NCBI GenBank assembly: GCA_010279815.1 | Contig: QEOQ01000345.1 | Location: forward strand, 1,271,346 to 1,335,345 | Direction: 5' to 3' | Length of the DNA: 64,000 nt | Source: Brachionus plicatilis | Taxonomy: Eukaryota > Rotifera > Eurotatoria > Ploima > Brachionidae | Shown here: positions 1-11,781 of the stretch, piece after piece | How positions within the stretch are numbered: the stretch's first letter is position 1 | Layout of the letters: every line of letters begins with the position of its first letter | Translations under genes and position numbers: made by a program | Notes under the pieces: generated by a model | What the model was told of the DNA's origin: nothing | The model's database searches: none | Seen by the model: the letters and a program-made list of their open reading frames with translations, nothing else

Positions 1-2
1 TT

Positions 3-662
3 TTCTACAAAGACTTATTGTCTGAAATTAGAAAAGAGAAAAAAAAAATAAAAAATGACACCGAAGACTCGGACTCAGAGCCGGGCTCGGACGATGACGA
101 GCCAGAGCTCGATGATGACAAAGTAATGAAGATAAACATCAAGGAATTGGATGATTTGGTTCTCAGAGACATATCAGGCGCCATTAAAAAAGCTGATAAA
201 TGGCCAATAATTATTGACCAAAACGATCAGGCATCTACTTTTTTGAGATACAGGGATACAAACTATGTTAATTGTCTTGATATAAAATCAATGGAAAAGG
301 AAAAGTTTCGCATCGCATTACTTGGTTCTATTCGTTATGGCAAACCGTTTGTAATTGATTTGATGCAGTATGATCAAGAGCTAATGGAAGTGGTCAAGTC
401 AGTGTGTGATCAAATTGATGAAAAGTTGTTTGAAGAAATGTGCTCAAAAGAATTGATAAATGATGACAAATTTGTAAGATTAATTCGCCTTGAAACCGAT
501 GGCAAAGAGTATGAGGTGACCAGTTTTAACAAAATGCGTATAAATAATTTTAAAGTTATTATGTTGACAAGCAATCCATATCCAACTGAAAGTGTATTAA
601 ACTTAGCGTTTCCTATTAAAGTTATTACCAATTCGCCCAACGATGAAGATTTTTTTTTTTAA
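3..662 (+). CDS. C-terminal part of an IQANK1-like / dynein-AAA-like protein (5' end off window)
   Basis: The frame is open from the left edge to a TAA at 660-662, so only the last ~219 codons are present and the true start is outside. The protein begins with a Lys- and Asp/Glu-rich stretch, then has a globular part with IDQNDQASTFLRYRD and GSIRYGKPFVIDLMQYD. These resemble the region after AAA5 in dynein heavy chains (IDPQGQ...W, then AI..GKP), and I recall this arrangement also in IQANK1-type proteins. The assignment is by resemblance only. An AATAAA signal lies at 664-669, almost on the stop codon, so the 3' UTR must be very short. The gene sits opposite and inside an intron of GRAMD1, whose last visible donor is at 678-679. 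No ankyrin or IQ motif is visible in this fragment. Confidence 0.45.
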   Translation, partial: FYKDLLSEIRKEKKKIKNDTEDSDSEPGSDDDEPELDDDKVMKINIKELDDLVLRDISGAIKKADKWPIIIDQNDQASTFLRYRDTNYVNCLDIKSMEKEKFRIALLGSIRYGKPFVIDLMQYDQELMEVVKSVCDQIDEKLFEEMCSKELINDDKFVRLIRLETDGKEYEVTSFNKMRINNFKVIMLTSNPYPTESVLNLAFPIKVITNSPNDEDFFF

Positions 663-679
663 AAATAAACTTTTTTTAC

Positions 680-3600
680 CTGATCTTCAGTATTTTTTGG
701 TCTTCCCAAAGCTCCTCCTAAATCGACTGTATACTCTAATCTACGCGCTGGTAAAACAGGCTCGTTATTCCACTCACCGACAATCAAATTTCCAAATTTA
801 CGAGACTCCCAATACTTTCGGCAAAATTCACTATGGCCAAATAAGGATTCAAAAAGCTGATTGACAGACATGTTAAATGTTAAGTTCATCAGCTCTTTGC
901 CATTGTGTTCTGTGCACGAACATTTGGCATTGTTATTGATGTTAAGATCGGCGACCTCAACAGGCTCGCTAGGACTTGAAGTTACTGGAGAAGGCGATAC
1001 CATTGAGGTCTGGCCTATCATTGAAGATGACAAGTCAACTTTTTCTAAAAAATTAAAAAAATTATCATATTTTAATTGGAAAATTTTTTTATTGACTACT
1101 TGATGCTTGAGAATTATTGGCAATGGGTGAAAAATTGCTGAAATTACTTTGACTTTTAGGGTCTGATTTTTGCTCATTATTGTTCACATCAGTACTCTGA
1201 CTGCTTTTGTCGGAAGATTCCGTGCTTATTTCATTTGATAAGCTTACAGGACTTGCTGCCGACCAAGTATTGCTAAGCAAAAGGTGGTTTTTGGTATTCT
1301 TTTCGACAACCATTGATCTTGGACGCTTTAAAAAATAAAATCAAATGCAATTAGCATGTCTGAGAGATTGATAGAGCATTTTTAGATAGCCGAAAAAAAA
1401 AATCAAATTTATTTTATTCAATTAGAAATCAAATTTAATTAGGAGATCTTTAATTTTTTTTGATACAAATAAGACAAAAACATTTATTTATGAAAAAAAA
1501 ATTTAGCTTTTGTCCTAATTTTTGATGGATACTAAAAAATAATTAAATTGTTAAATTTGAAAAACGTTAAAAAAAAAGAAATTTTTATTTAATTGCCAGT
1601 CATATTTCTTAATGATTTTTAAAATATGAATCGACTGAAGGTTTTTTTTTTGAAATATTTTATGCAACAAATACTTTAAAAATTATCATAAGATTCAATC
1701 AAAAAGCAAAGTAATTGAATTTGTCGAGTATGAAATAAGTTTTAAGTAAATTATCAAATAATAGAAAAATTGACGAGTGCTTTTTCATTAACAAAAATTA
1801 AAAATTTTTCATCGGTCTTACTTGATGAATTAAGAAAAACCTTTCTTTTCATAAAATTATTTAATTTATTTAATATAAAAAACAAGTATAATGCTAGTTT
1901 TTATAATATTAATGTTTAACTAAATTAAAATAAAAATCAATTAAAATAAATAATTTTATGCTTTAAATTCCAAGACTTTTTTCTATTTTAATTGTCTTGG
2001 TAATCCGACAATTAATTTATTATATTGATTAATAAATTAAATCAAGCTTGAATTAACTTTTTTAAATCAAACTCAGATTTTTCGTCGACACACATACTAT
2101 TAAAATCTAAGTTATCTGAATATTGCTCTAAATCAAACAATTTACCTCTGATTGTACTAACAACAGTGTTATTTGGCTCTAAAAATTGGTGAAAAACAAC
2201 TTTAGCGTCAATCATATTTTGAAAATCAAACAGTTGAAATTAAGGTTTTTAAAGCTAAATTATGTTTAATTTATAATTTTAATACGAAAAAAAATGATGA
2301 ATAATATTAGCTATGCAAAATTAACAATTTAATTTTTCATTGTAATTTTAGTTAGTTTGGGTAATAAATCGCCGAAAAAAAACTCTAATTTAAATGAAAA
2401 TTATGGCCATTTAATTCGACAAAATAAATTAGTAAAATAAATACAGATACCTTAAGGAAAACACCAGTGGTATTTGGAACAGGCACAAGAACCTAAATTT
2501 TAAAAAATATTCAAAATTAGTAAACTTAATACATGAATTGATTACGTAGCAAGAGAAATTATTTTAAATGATTTTTCGAAAAAAGAAAATATATGAGAAT
2601 TTTTCGCTTTGTTATTTGTCGATTGTTGATAGGCATACATTTTAGTAATATCAAATATTTAAGTATAAAGGTATGATAAATTAAATTTTTAAAAGAAAAA
2701 AAAAATTAAAAAGGGCCAAGAAAGAGCTGTATTAGACATGAAGTTTGGCGCTGATAAAATTTGAATAAGAATATTTTTACAGACATAAAACTTCTAAGAA
2801 TTGGAATTCAATTATTGATTTTTGATAAAAATGGGTAAGTTATTTACCTCTGCGGATTCGTTTGTATCAATTATAGATGCATCATAACTAGAGGAATGTC
2901 GATGACCAAGCTGACCAGAGGAAGGCGTTTTGATGCCAAAGGAAGAGCTTGATGAAGATTCGAATAAATTATTTTTTTGTTTTTTCATGCTTGTTTGATC
3001 GTCTGAAAATGAATTTATATCGTCTGAGTTGATCAAAATTTGATTCCCTGGTATTAAAGATGAATTTTGTGGGTTGTAAATTAATCTATTCTCGCCAGGC
3101 TCTAGCAAATCTGTGCATCATTTAGCAATTTAAATAAAATTTGGATTTTTATTTTCAAATTTACCTAATTGATCAGTGGACTGCTTTGTTCTTAGCTTAG
3201 AATAATATTCGTACTCAATATCGTCTGAATTATAGCCTAAGTCTTCACCGTAACAAGTTTTCAAAATTCTATTAACCTCATCTGACGTCATAGACTAAAA
3301 ATGTAAATTCAACTTTTTTTTTTAAATTCAAGAGAAAAAATTCTAATTGAACAACGTCATCCAAAACTAGAAGTTAGATTTTTTTTTAAAGTTTTGGTTA
3401 TATCGACTTAAAAATAATTTTAAGCTCGTATTACTCAAAGCCCTGGGGCAGTATTAAGTTGCTAGTTTTTCTAAAATTAAAAAATTCAAATTAATTTCAA
3501 ATGACATTATTGAACTAAATTAATTTGAATAAATAAACTTACAACATCTGAAAGTGCATTTTGCCAAACTTTAATTAAATTGGTGTATGTTTTGTCACGT

Positions 3601-5746
3601 GATGAAAAGCTTGTCAAAAAATATTTTTCGTTGTCCAAAATTAGCGAAATAGCGTTCGGTATTATTTTAGCTGTTTTGTCCTTTAGGATGCTGCGAACTT
3701 CTTTTAGTTTGAGGATTACCTTAGCGACAAAAAAATGTAAATAAACTCTTTTAAATTAAAAAAATTGTTTAAATTACTGTGGTTTCCCACCCGATTATGT
3801 TGGCCCGAAAACAAACGTAATTTAGTGACACATAAAGTCTACCGTGGGCAAGTATTTCACGCTGAAGGGCACAGGAATAATCGGCTAGTAATATTTCTTC
3901 AGAGGGAAGCTTGAATAATCGATGAAAGTCTTCGTTTTTTTGTTTATAAGTGTTGGTAAAAACCTAAAGATCAAAATAAAATAAAAATAAAATTTTTTGA
4001 TTATTTGGAATTTTAACACAAAAAAAATTTGCAAACCATAACCTATCTAATTACCTTTCCACGACGACTCATTCATATAATTTTTATTTCTATATGAATT
4101 AAAATTGGATTTTAAAAAAATTTAAATTGAATGTGTGGCATTTTTTTAAAATTTTTTTTCAAGGTTTGAGATTCTAATTTGGTTGAATAATTTTGGCCAA
4201 AAAATATAGAAATTAATTGGAGACTTTCAGTCATTAAGCAATGCAATGAATATAATTACTTTATAAAGTGTGTGTCTTTTTTTTCTTAAGCATACGTGTT
4301 TGTATTTAAAAGAAAGTGTATTTTCTAAGTGTTGAAAAAAAATTTAATAAAATTTTTTATACCAAAATCTCGCTTATTTTAGATATGATTTAGTTCAAAC
4401 TTAAAAATAAATTCAAACAAATAGGAGATTTTTACATGCTTAAATTTTTTTTGGAAATTTAAATATAATTAAAAAAAAATACTTACACTATACCAAGGTT
4501 TTCTCGATTTAGAGCTTTTTTTCGACAAACTCAAATGTTTGGCCTTTTGCTCGTCAATATTAGTCATGACAGCGATTGAGTTATGGTTTAGATTATAGTG
4601 TGAGTTGGTGAAAATATCCTTGTCCTTGAAGCTTTTGACTTTATGAGCGTCCGAATTAGACGAGTCACTGCTGCGATGTGTATCCGTAATCTTTTCATTG
4701 CCTGCTATATTTGACAATTTAGGTGAATTTTGGGCTGTGGTTGCCATGTCATGATGCTCTTTACTTAAACTCATAGTTTCTTCGTTTTGATTCTTTTCCA
4801 AGCTCAATGAAGATGACTGCAGTAGTTTCAATTGTAAGTTATCATTATTTAAAATTTCTTTACCCTCATCGGCAATCAAATCGCTTTAATTATTAATAAT
4901 AAATTTTATAGTTTTTAATATAATTAAAAAAAATTATAAAGAAAATTTTTTTTTTAGAAAATTTGCTAATCAACTGAATATAAAAACGTACGATTTTTTG
5001 AATAAAAAGCTTTAGTAGACCTGAATAGCTTTTTTGTTTGACTCATTATTTACCTTTTAAATTTAAAGAAATAAAATCTTCCCAAACTTTATTTTATTTT
5101 TAAATTTAAAGTTTGACGTTAATAAATATAATCATTTATTTAATTTTAGTCTAACTCGAATGATGAAAACAAATTATGAAATTCTTTTTTTTATAAGAAG
5201 TAATGAGGTGATTTCTACTATCGAAACTAATTTTTTAAGTTTTCTTTTATCATTTATTTTTCCTGCTGTAATGATCAAGAATTTAATTACCATGACATAA
5301 AAGTCTATCTTTTTTTATTTTTCTTAAATCTCTATCGATTTATATGAAAAATCATTTAAACATAATTGAAACATTGTCTGATTATCAAAAAATCGAACCA
5401 TACAATATTTAAAAAGAAACTTAAAATTACTTAATAAATTATGTTTTTTTACTGAATATATCAAAATTTTATCGTAATGTAATTTTTCATTCCTCAAAAA
5501 ACACACTATTCTTGGTGAACTAAAATTCTGAATATATTTTAAGATAAATTAGAAAATAAAACATTATCTCTTATGAAATATTACATAATTGAGTGCATAC
5601 CTAATTGAGCTTGAATCAGGCTGATTCGATGAGAATTTTGATATTGACGCCGTTTCAGATGGCAAACATGACGCTGGGTCTTGAGCTGAATTTGACTCGT
5701 TTGATGTAAAAGAATGGTCTAGACTGAATTTTACCTCCGGATCCAT
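680..5746 (-). CDS. GRAMD1: GRAMD1/Aster-type sterol transfer protein (3' end off window)
   Basis: Eight exons can be joined in frame: 5746-5601, 4883-4487, 3963-3778, 3719-3543, 3294-3165, 3110-2848, 1325-1100 and 1044-680 (630 codons, phase 0 at the last donor). The first ~180 residues are Ser-rich and disordered. A GRAM domain follows (about 182-302: TYKQKNEDFHRLFK, GWETTVILKLKEV, KYFLTSFSSRDKTY). The start of a VASt/ASTER domain is in the last visible exon (CSCTEHNGKELMN, QLFESLFGHSEFC). The family moves cholesterol from plasma membrane to ER at contact sites: GRAM binds the membrane and VASt holds the sterol. The rest of VASt and the C-terminal ER anchor must lie left of position 1. A 13-base splice-like segment at 4055-4067 would break the frame and was left out. 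Start chosen at the first ATG of the open exon, just after a CTTTAG. Confidence 0.85.
2042..2215 (-). CDS. Small 57-codon ORF inside a GRAMD1 intron
   Basis: The ORF begins MIDAKVVFHQFLEPNN and ends DLKKLIQA. Its composition (Val, Thr, Asp, Glu, Gln, few Lys/Asn/Phe runs) is unlike chance ORFs in this AT-rich DNA and looks protein-coding. A possible acceptor (ACATAATTTAG) lies ~50 bases upstream of the ATG. It is on the same strand as GRAMD1, in the 1.5-kb intron between the exons at 2848-3110 and 1100-1325. I do not recognise it. It could be a nested microprotein gene, an alternative last exon, or a gene fragment. Confidence 0.35.
   Translation of the reverse strand: MIDAKVVFHQFLEPNNTVVSTIRGKLFDLEQYSDNLDFNSMCVDEKSEFDLKKLIQA
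2255..2330. repeat. Dispersed repeat R1, partial copy
   Basis: TTTATAATTTTAATACGA followed by AATAATATTAG(T/C)TATGCAAAATTA recurs at about 34193-34255. The 5' part of the longer copy (from 34078) recurs at 49880-49998. The family seems unrelated to the surrounding genes. Confidence 0.45.
2451..2492 (-). CDS. Possible 14-codon cassette exon of GRAMD1
   Basis: A 42-base block with acceptor AAATTTAG at its 5' side and donor GTATCT at its 3' side reads VLVPVPNTTGVFLK in phase 0 at both ends. The flanking GRAMD1 exons (ending ...ESAE and starting RPRSM...) are also phase 0 here, so it could be included or skipped without changing frame. It could instead belong to the small ORF at 2042-2215. Confidence 0.3.
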
Positions 5747-8367
5747 TGTTCTAAAGGATCATGATTTAAATTAAAATCTAAAATGAAATTTAAATTATAA
5801 TTTTAATTTTTTATTTCTTTATTGAGATTTCATACGACCCTTTGAATAATTTATTACGAATTATGAATTAAAAAAAAAACCAAAACAAAATTATTGCTTT
5901 ACCAACGCAATAATAATGCGCCAAAAAAAAAAATTCGTCCGATTTTGTTCAAATATTTAAAAAAATTTTGCTCTCAAGCAAAATACTTTTTTAATAAATT
6001 AACAAGCATCATAAAGTTTTTATTAATAATGTCTGAAGGTATGTTTACTAAAATTTAGGATTAAGTGAAATATAGGGCAGGGTATAATTTATCTAGTTCA
6101 ATAAAGAGAGGTCCCATGAACAGTCTTAAATAAAATTGGGTTAAAAACGCCGTCAATGGCATCCGAATAAACTTAAATTAAAATAATGCTTTTTTATGAA
6201 TTAAAAGGAAACGAAATTAAAAACTCTAAATTAAAAAAAAATCTAAAAATCCTGTCTCTTGTCAAATATAAGTTTCCATTTGAAAATATATAATCCAAAA
6301 CTCTTGATCATTTGATGACTTTTTGTATTAAGTTTGTTCTTAGCAACCTAGTGACAGATTTTCAAAAACAGATCTTAATTTTTAATTTGGCTTTTAACAA
6401 TATTTTTGAATTCTTTAAACTTTAATTGCTAGAAGATTTTAACTGTAGATGTTTAGTTTGTTGTGTTTTCACACTTTGAAAAGATGATTAGAGAAAAATT
6501 TTCCTTTGGATTTAAAATTTTAATTTTTAAATTTAATGTTCAGAGAATGCTTTCATATGAAACTAAAATCTATCTTACTTTTTTTAAATAACAGTTTTAT
6601 TTAACAAATAAACTTTATTAAACAGTTAAAAAACATATTTTTAATAAAATACTGATAAAACAATTATATTCAATTTACTTTAAATTTCGAATTAAATTGT
6701 TTTTAACCACTTATTATCCTACTTGTAGTTTGAACTATTACTAATCATTTTGTCAGATACAACGATTTTTTTAATTAATGTATAAGATTATGACAGTATT
6801 TTAATAATTGATTCATATAAAACTAGAAAATATTTTTGAGAGAAGTTAATAGTTATGTATCCTTTTATTTGTAAGATGAATTTATTTCAATTTAAACCAT
6901 AAAGGCTAAATTTTTCAAAGCAATAAGAAGCTTCGATTCTAAAAGTGTTCATCTTAAATTTAATTCTTATTTTAGCAATTTAAATGAATATAAATTATAA
7001 TTTTCTTTTTTAAAATGCTAATGAAATTTAAATAAATTATTTAATGAATTCATGTGCCTATGTTTCAATTTTGCTTTAAATAAAACATGTTTTCGTATTT
7101 TAAATCAAAATTTTAAAAATTTGAGTTAAAATCGATATTCAACTCGTCTTTTTTCCCGTAATCTAAAAATTATTAATTTTCTTGATAATACTCTAGAATA
7201 AAATATAAAAATTATCAATAGTTTTTTATAAATATTTATCCAGCTCTACTCTTTAAATGGTTATAATTAAACATTATTATTTGGAATAAATGATTTAATA
7301 ATCTTTATTTAAAAGCCAATGAAAATGTTCATAAATTTGGTTTCAAAAATTTATTTTGATATATATTTTGGCTTTTTTGACATGTTGAAAATAAATTTCT
7401 TGTTAAAAATAGCTTTTATGTAATCTTAAATGATATTTTATTAAAATTAAACAAGTTTGATTGAAATCTTCAATAATTTAAGTTTTAAAAAAGTTTCTCT
7501 CTAATTTAATTTTGGCAAAAAAATTATTTGACGAGGCGTGATAGATAACTTCAATATGTTGATTTCAAGCAAATAATTAGCTTTCATTATCGAATCCTTA
7601 TATTAGCATATTTAAAAACAGATTTTGGGACAATTTACACATGCAATAATGTCACAACGCAAATGATATCATTATTTTGAAATCAAAAAAATAAAACAAT
7701 AAAAATTTTGATTTTATTTTTTTATTTATTATTATTTTTATCGAAAAAAAAAATAATTTGGAAAAAATATTTTTCTAATATGTGTTCCACGAGACAAAAT
7801 ATTAATTAAAAACACTTTTTATAAAAATAATTTCGACAATTAGAATTGATTTTGTAAATGAATGCTTTAAAATTATTTTTGAAAAATTTCAACATTTATC
7901 ATATCTTGCAAAAAAAATTTTGTCATATCTAATCAATTCATTTGAATATAAGAAAAAATCTTTTTTTTTTTAAATACGAAATAAAAACAAACATTGATTA
8001 GTCGAATTAAAATAATTTTTTTTTCCAAAACTTTAAAGTCTAACAAATGTAAAAAAAGTGATGATTAAAATTATCAGCATACTCCTAGCTAAGATAGAAA
8101 AATTGAATATAAAAATTTTGACAAAGTTGAAAAAAATTTACTTTTTGTTTGTCGAACCTTGCGCATTCTGAATCAAAGAGCTTTAAAGTTAATTTGGATT
8201 AGATTCCACTTTTTCTTATTTAAATAATTTTAATTTCACATGAAATTTACCATCATAAGATAACTTTGTGCCATTTATTTTAAATGACGTTAAGATTCAC
8301 TAGACCAAAGGCAAAAATTATTTTTTCATTTAAATTAAATCACGCTAATAGTTTTTTAATTTACTAG
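5747..8367. other. Intergenic, AT-rich, no gene supported
   Basis: Mostly A/T runs with stops in all frames. The only block of higher GC is about 6100-6172. On the minus strand it reads YSDAIDGVFNPILFK... to a TGA after a good acceptor (TTTAATTTAAG), so it could be a lone last exon, but no partner exons were found. Confidence 0.5.
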
Positions 8368-9180
8368 ATGCATTTTAGATTAATTTTTTTCTCAATAAGT
8401 TTTATTTTCTTGGTAAAATTGAGCTCGGCACGACCAATCTCGAACCACAACGAATTCATTAGGCACCGAATTGAAAAAAATAATGATTTTGATTATTTAA
8501 TATTCCGGCAAATATGGCCAGCTTCGTCTTGTATGTTTCCGGGTACACACACTTGCTCAATCGCAAAAAATATAACCACGTGGGTAGTGCATGGTCTTTG
8601 GCCGTCTATAAAGACTGAAATAGGACCGCAATATTGCAACAAATCACTTCCGTTTGATTTCGACAGGATTAAATGGCTCTTGCCGGAATTGCTTGAATTT
8701 TGGCCCAATTTGTACACGAATACACCTTTGGAGTCATTTTGGAAGCATGAGTGGGAAAAACACGGCACTTGCGCACTTAGCTTACCAAAGATACGATCCG
8801 AAAGTGACTATTTTAATTTTTCCCTTAGCTTGAGAAATAAGTTTGATTTTGGACCAGCTCTAAAAAAATTCAACATCGAGCCGGATGATTCGCTTCTCTA
8901 TGACTTAGATAAAATAAGTTATTCGATAAGATCTTATTTTAAAGTAGAACCAATGATAGTCTGCTATGTTCTTAAAGATTCAGATGTCCAATATCTTAGT
9001 CAAATGCAAATTTGCCTTAGCAAATCTTTTGAATTAGTTGATTGCGAGTTTAAAGCAGTTGAATTGGCTAAAATTTCCAAAGATAACTCGGCTCAAGAGA
9101 TACAATGTCAGCCTGGAATTCCCGTTCATTATCCTAAAATCAAATATTCTTCACAGCTATTTCAAAAGCATCATTATTAA
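8368..9180 (+). CDS. RNASET2: Secreted RNase T2
   Basis: A 270-residue intronless gene. Residues 1-~22 form a signal peptide (basic MHFR, then a hydrophobic run to SSA). The two conserved T2 active-site segments are present: CAS I as WVVHGLWPS (~72-80) and CAS II as FWKHEWEKHGTC (~124-135), with the catalytic histidines and the Glu and Lys of the EWEKHG core. Cysteines flank both segments as expected for the disulfides. The family cleaves single-stranded RNA through a 2',3'-cyclic phosphate, usually in lysosomes or outside the cell. The ATG directly follows TTTACTAG, which looks like a splice acceptor, so a 5' UTR intron or a trans-spliced leader is possible. Lack of introns contrasts with most neighbours. 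Confidence 0.93.
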   Translation: MHFRLIFFSISFIFLVKLSSARPISNHNEFIRHRIEKNNDFDYLIFRQIWPASSCMFPGTHTCSIAKNITTWVVHGLWPSIKTEIGPQYCNKSLPFDFDRIKWLLPELLEFWPNLYTNTPLESFWKHEWEKHGTCALSLPKIRSESDYFNFSLSLRNKFDFGPALKKFNIEPDDSLLYDLDKISYSIRSYFKVEPMIVCYVLKDSDVQYLSQMQICLSKSFELVDCEFKAVELAKISKDNSAQEIQCQPGIPVHYPKIKYSSQLFQKHHY

Positions 9181-9851
9181 AATGTTTTTTTAATTTTTGG
9201 TTCATATTTTTGTTATTCTTGTTATGAAAATTTATTTTATTCAAAATTTTAATAGTTTTTAATTGACATTTATTTGACAAACTAATGCTGAAACTTTTAT
9301 TTTTGTCTGTATTTTTTTTGAAAATTAATTTTTCCAGTTTTTGAATTAAAAATAAAGCTTCCAGGTACTTAGAAATTGCTAAATTAGATCCAATTGAAAT
9401 TCATGAATTTTATCTAATTCTAAAAAAAATTTTTTTGATTGAAATTTTTTGTCTCAAATGCAAATCGGCAAATGTTCACATATTTTTCTATCTTTGAGAT
9501 TATTGTATCTATCAAAAGAGTGCAAACCAAAGATTTAAATTAAAGTTTTGAAAATATTTTAAAATAGACCGAAGAGTTTAAGACAATTTTATTAACTAGA
9601 TTTCTAAAATTTGCATTATTTTGAGAAAAAATGCATGTAATTTCAAAACAAAACTACATTTTTCTTCATTTTTCACCAAAAAGCCGTATAGAATTCCTGT
9701 CGGTATAAAAATACTTTTCAAAATTTTATCTATCAAGAGCGATGCTCTTTATTTAAAAATTTCTAAAAGAAAATTATAAATTCTGGCCTTTTTTTATCAA
9801 CAATTTTAATTTCAAAATAATTTAGAAACATGAATTAGAATAATCAAAAAA
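9181..9851. other. Intergenic spacer, nothing recognised
   Basis: AT-rich 3' flank of the RNase T2 gene and 5' flank of the RSF1-like gene. No open frame, repeat or RNA gene was recognised. Confidence 0.5.
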
Positions 9852-11781
9852 ATGGAAGTTGCCAATGAAACGAACCAATTTGAAATAGACTCGCTACTTA
9901 ATGATATCAATTATGGAATTATTTTATCATTTATCGATAAATTCGGAAATTTTCTAGCGCTAAAAGAGTTTAAATTCGATAATTTTGAATCTAGTCTAGT
10001 TAATCAGAGTCAAAGTAAATAAAACAGAAGATTTAAACATTAAAATCTTAATTTAATTTTAGCTACTCAGTATTTAAAAGACTTCTTATGGTGTTTGATT
10101 AGAAATACCAGTTTTGGTAAAAATTTAAAAAAGGACAAAATGGAATTTGGTTTAAAAAAAGTAATTTTTTCCATTTAACCAATTCATTATCATTCATTGT
10201 AACTTATTCTCTTTAAGTTTATTCAAAAAATTTATGGCGATGGATTTTTATTCGAAGAATTTTGCTTTTTAGATTTACAAACAAAGCTTAAGTTTTTACA
10301 GGTAAATTTTATAAATGTAATGCTTTTTTTATCTAATATACGTCTATCGAAAAGAATTTGATAGAATCCCAATTTGATGAGAATCCAAAATTTAAACAAG
10401 TTATAAATGAAAATGTTGATGATGGCAGCGGTCTTAGATTTATGTCTTTAGGAAAGGATTTCAATGGATCTGATCATTGGTTTTTTGTTGATTCTCTTTT
10501 TAATATTCGGTTATTTACCCAATACTCCATTGATGTTCAAGGATATTCTTGGAAACTGATTGCCAGGTATTTTTAATTTTAAATTTTAATTTAAAGAATT
10601 TTTTTTCTCTTAAATTGAAGAAATATTCAACAAATTAAAGATTTAATTGAAAATTTACTCAAAGAACCGGACCTTGAAAAATTAAATGATTGTAATTATT
10701 ACATAATAAATTCTTATATTGAAAGAACCCAAAATTTAAAAAAAATTAAACTGGTTCTTTTATATTAAAAATTAATTTATATTCAATTGGTTTTATTAAA
10801 GCTGAACGCTATCAAAAAAATTTAAAATCCAAGTCAAAAACAAAAAAATCAGGGAAAAAACAGAAATTGATTTCAGAATCAGACGATATTGAATCGAACA
10901 ATTTAGAGACAGATTCCGAAACGGATATCTCGAAAGAAGCCGAGGAAGAATCTCGTTGTACAAAATGTTCGGAAATAAAAGATAATTATTTGTTGATTAT
11001 TTGTGATAGTTGTGATTTTAGATTTCATGTAGATTGTTTAAAGCCTCAGATAGAAAAAATACCTGATGGAGACTGGTATTGTCCAATATGTGAACATAGC
11101 TTTTTAATTCGGAATCTTCAGAAAAAATTGAATCAAATTGAACTAGATAAAAAAGTACATGAGGAAAAAGAAATTATTAAAAATAAAAAAATTAAAGAAA
11201 ATCAATTAAAAAAGCAAGAAATTGAGAGAGAATTGCTTGAGCAAAAGTTAGAAAATACCTTATCATCTCTGGATACTAGTGTTAATCAAAAAAGATCACG
11301 TAGAGTAAAATCAAAAATTAACTACAAATTTGAGGAATTTGATCGGCAGATTAAAGAAGCTACTGGAATAAACAAAGATGAGTCTGATCAAGAAGACACA
11401 GAGTCAGTGGAGAGTTTCAAAATTGATGATTCAGAGTCACAAGTTTCCCAAAATGATAAGGAATATTCTGAATTTTCTTCTTATGAAATTGACATCAAAA
11501 CAAGCTATTTGAGCTATGACGAGTCTGATGATGAGCCGATTAAAAATTCTAATAAGAGGAAAAGAAATTTTAAAATTAAGAAAAAAATTCGACACGATCC
11601 TTTCAGCCCCGAAGAAACAGACATGGAGCAAAATTTTAACCTTGAAAACCGTATGAGAAAATTCAAATTTTTTCGTAAAAGATTCAAAAGAGTTATTGAG
11701 AACAGTGATGATGATAACGAATACACAGCTTATAATGAAGATGATTATTTTGAGCAAAATTTGGACCAGAAAAATTTTTAG
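9852..11781 (+). CDS. RSF1: RSF1-like chromatin remodelling subunit with PHD finger
   Basis: Six exons join in frame: 9852-10014, 10063-10160, 10218-10301, 10355-10566, 10621-10691 and 10802-11781 (535 codons). The N-terminal ~210 residues match the helical domain of RSF1 (NYGIILSFIDKFGNFLALKEF, then DFLWCLIRN and GSDHWFFVD). After a Lys/Ser/Asp-rich linker comes a C4HC3 PHD finger at about 262-307 (CTKCSEIKDNYLLIICDSCD, FHVDCL, DWYCPIC), then a Lys/Glu coiled coil and an acidic, Ser-rich tail. RSF1 pairs with the SNF2h ATPase to space nucleosomes. The protein is much shorter than vertebrate RSF1 but keeps the order of domains. The fifth exon uses donor GTAATT at 10692, because reading on to a later GT breaks the frame. 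AATAAA lies near 11884. Confidence 0.85.

Noticed and set aside
5324..5506. 60-codon minus-strand frame in the first GRAMD1 intron
   Set aside because: Phe/Lys/Asn/Leu-rich chance frame; the GRAMD1 exons on both sides join cleanly without it.
10692..10780. Extension of the fifth RSF1 exon through to CTG at ~10753
   Set aside because: The frame is open, but splicing from there puts the last exon out of frame; the earlier GTAATT donor restores the PHD protein.
11437..11757. Minus-strand frames opposite the RSF1 last exon
   Set aside because: Antisense of the acidic and basic tail; composition mirrors the sense codons.
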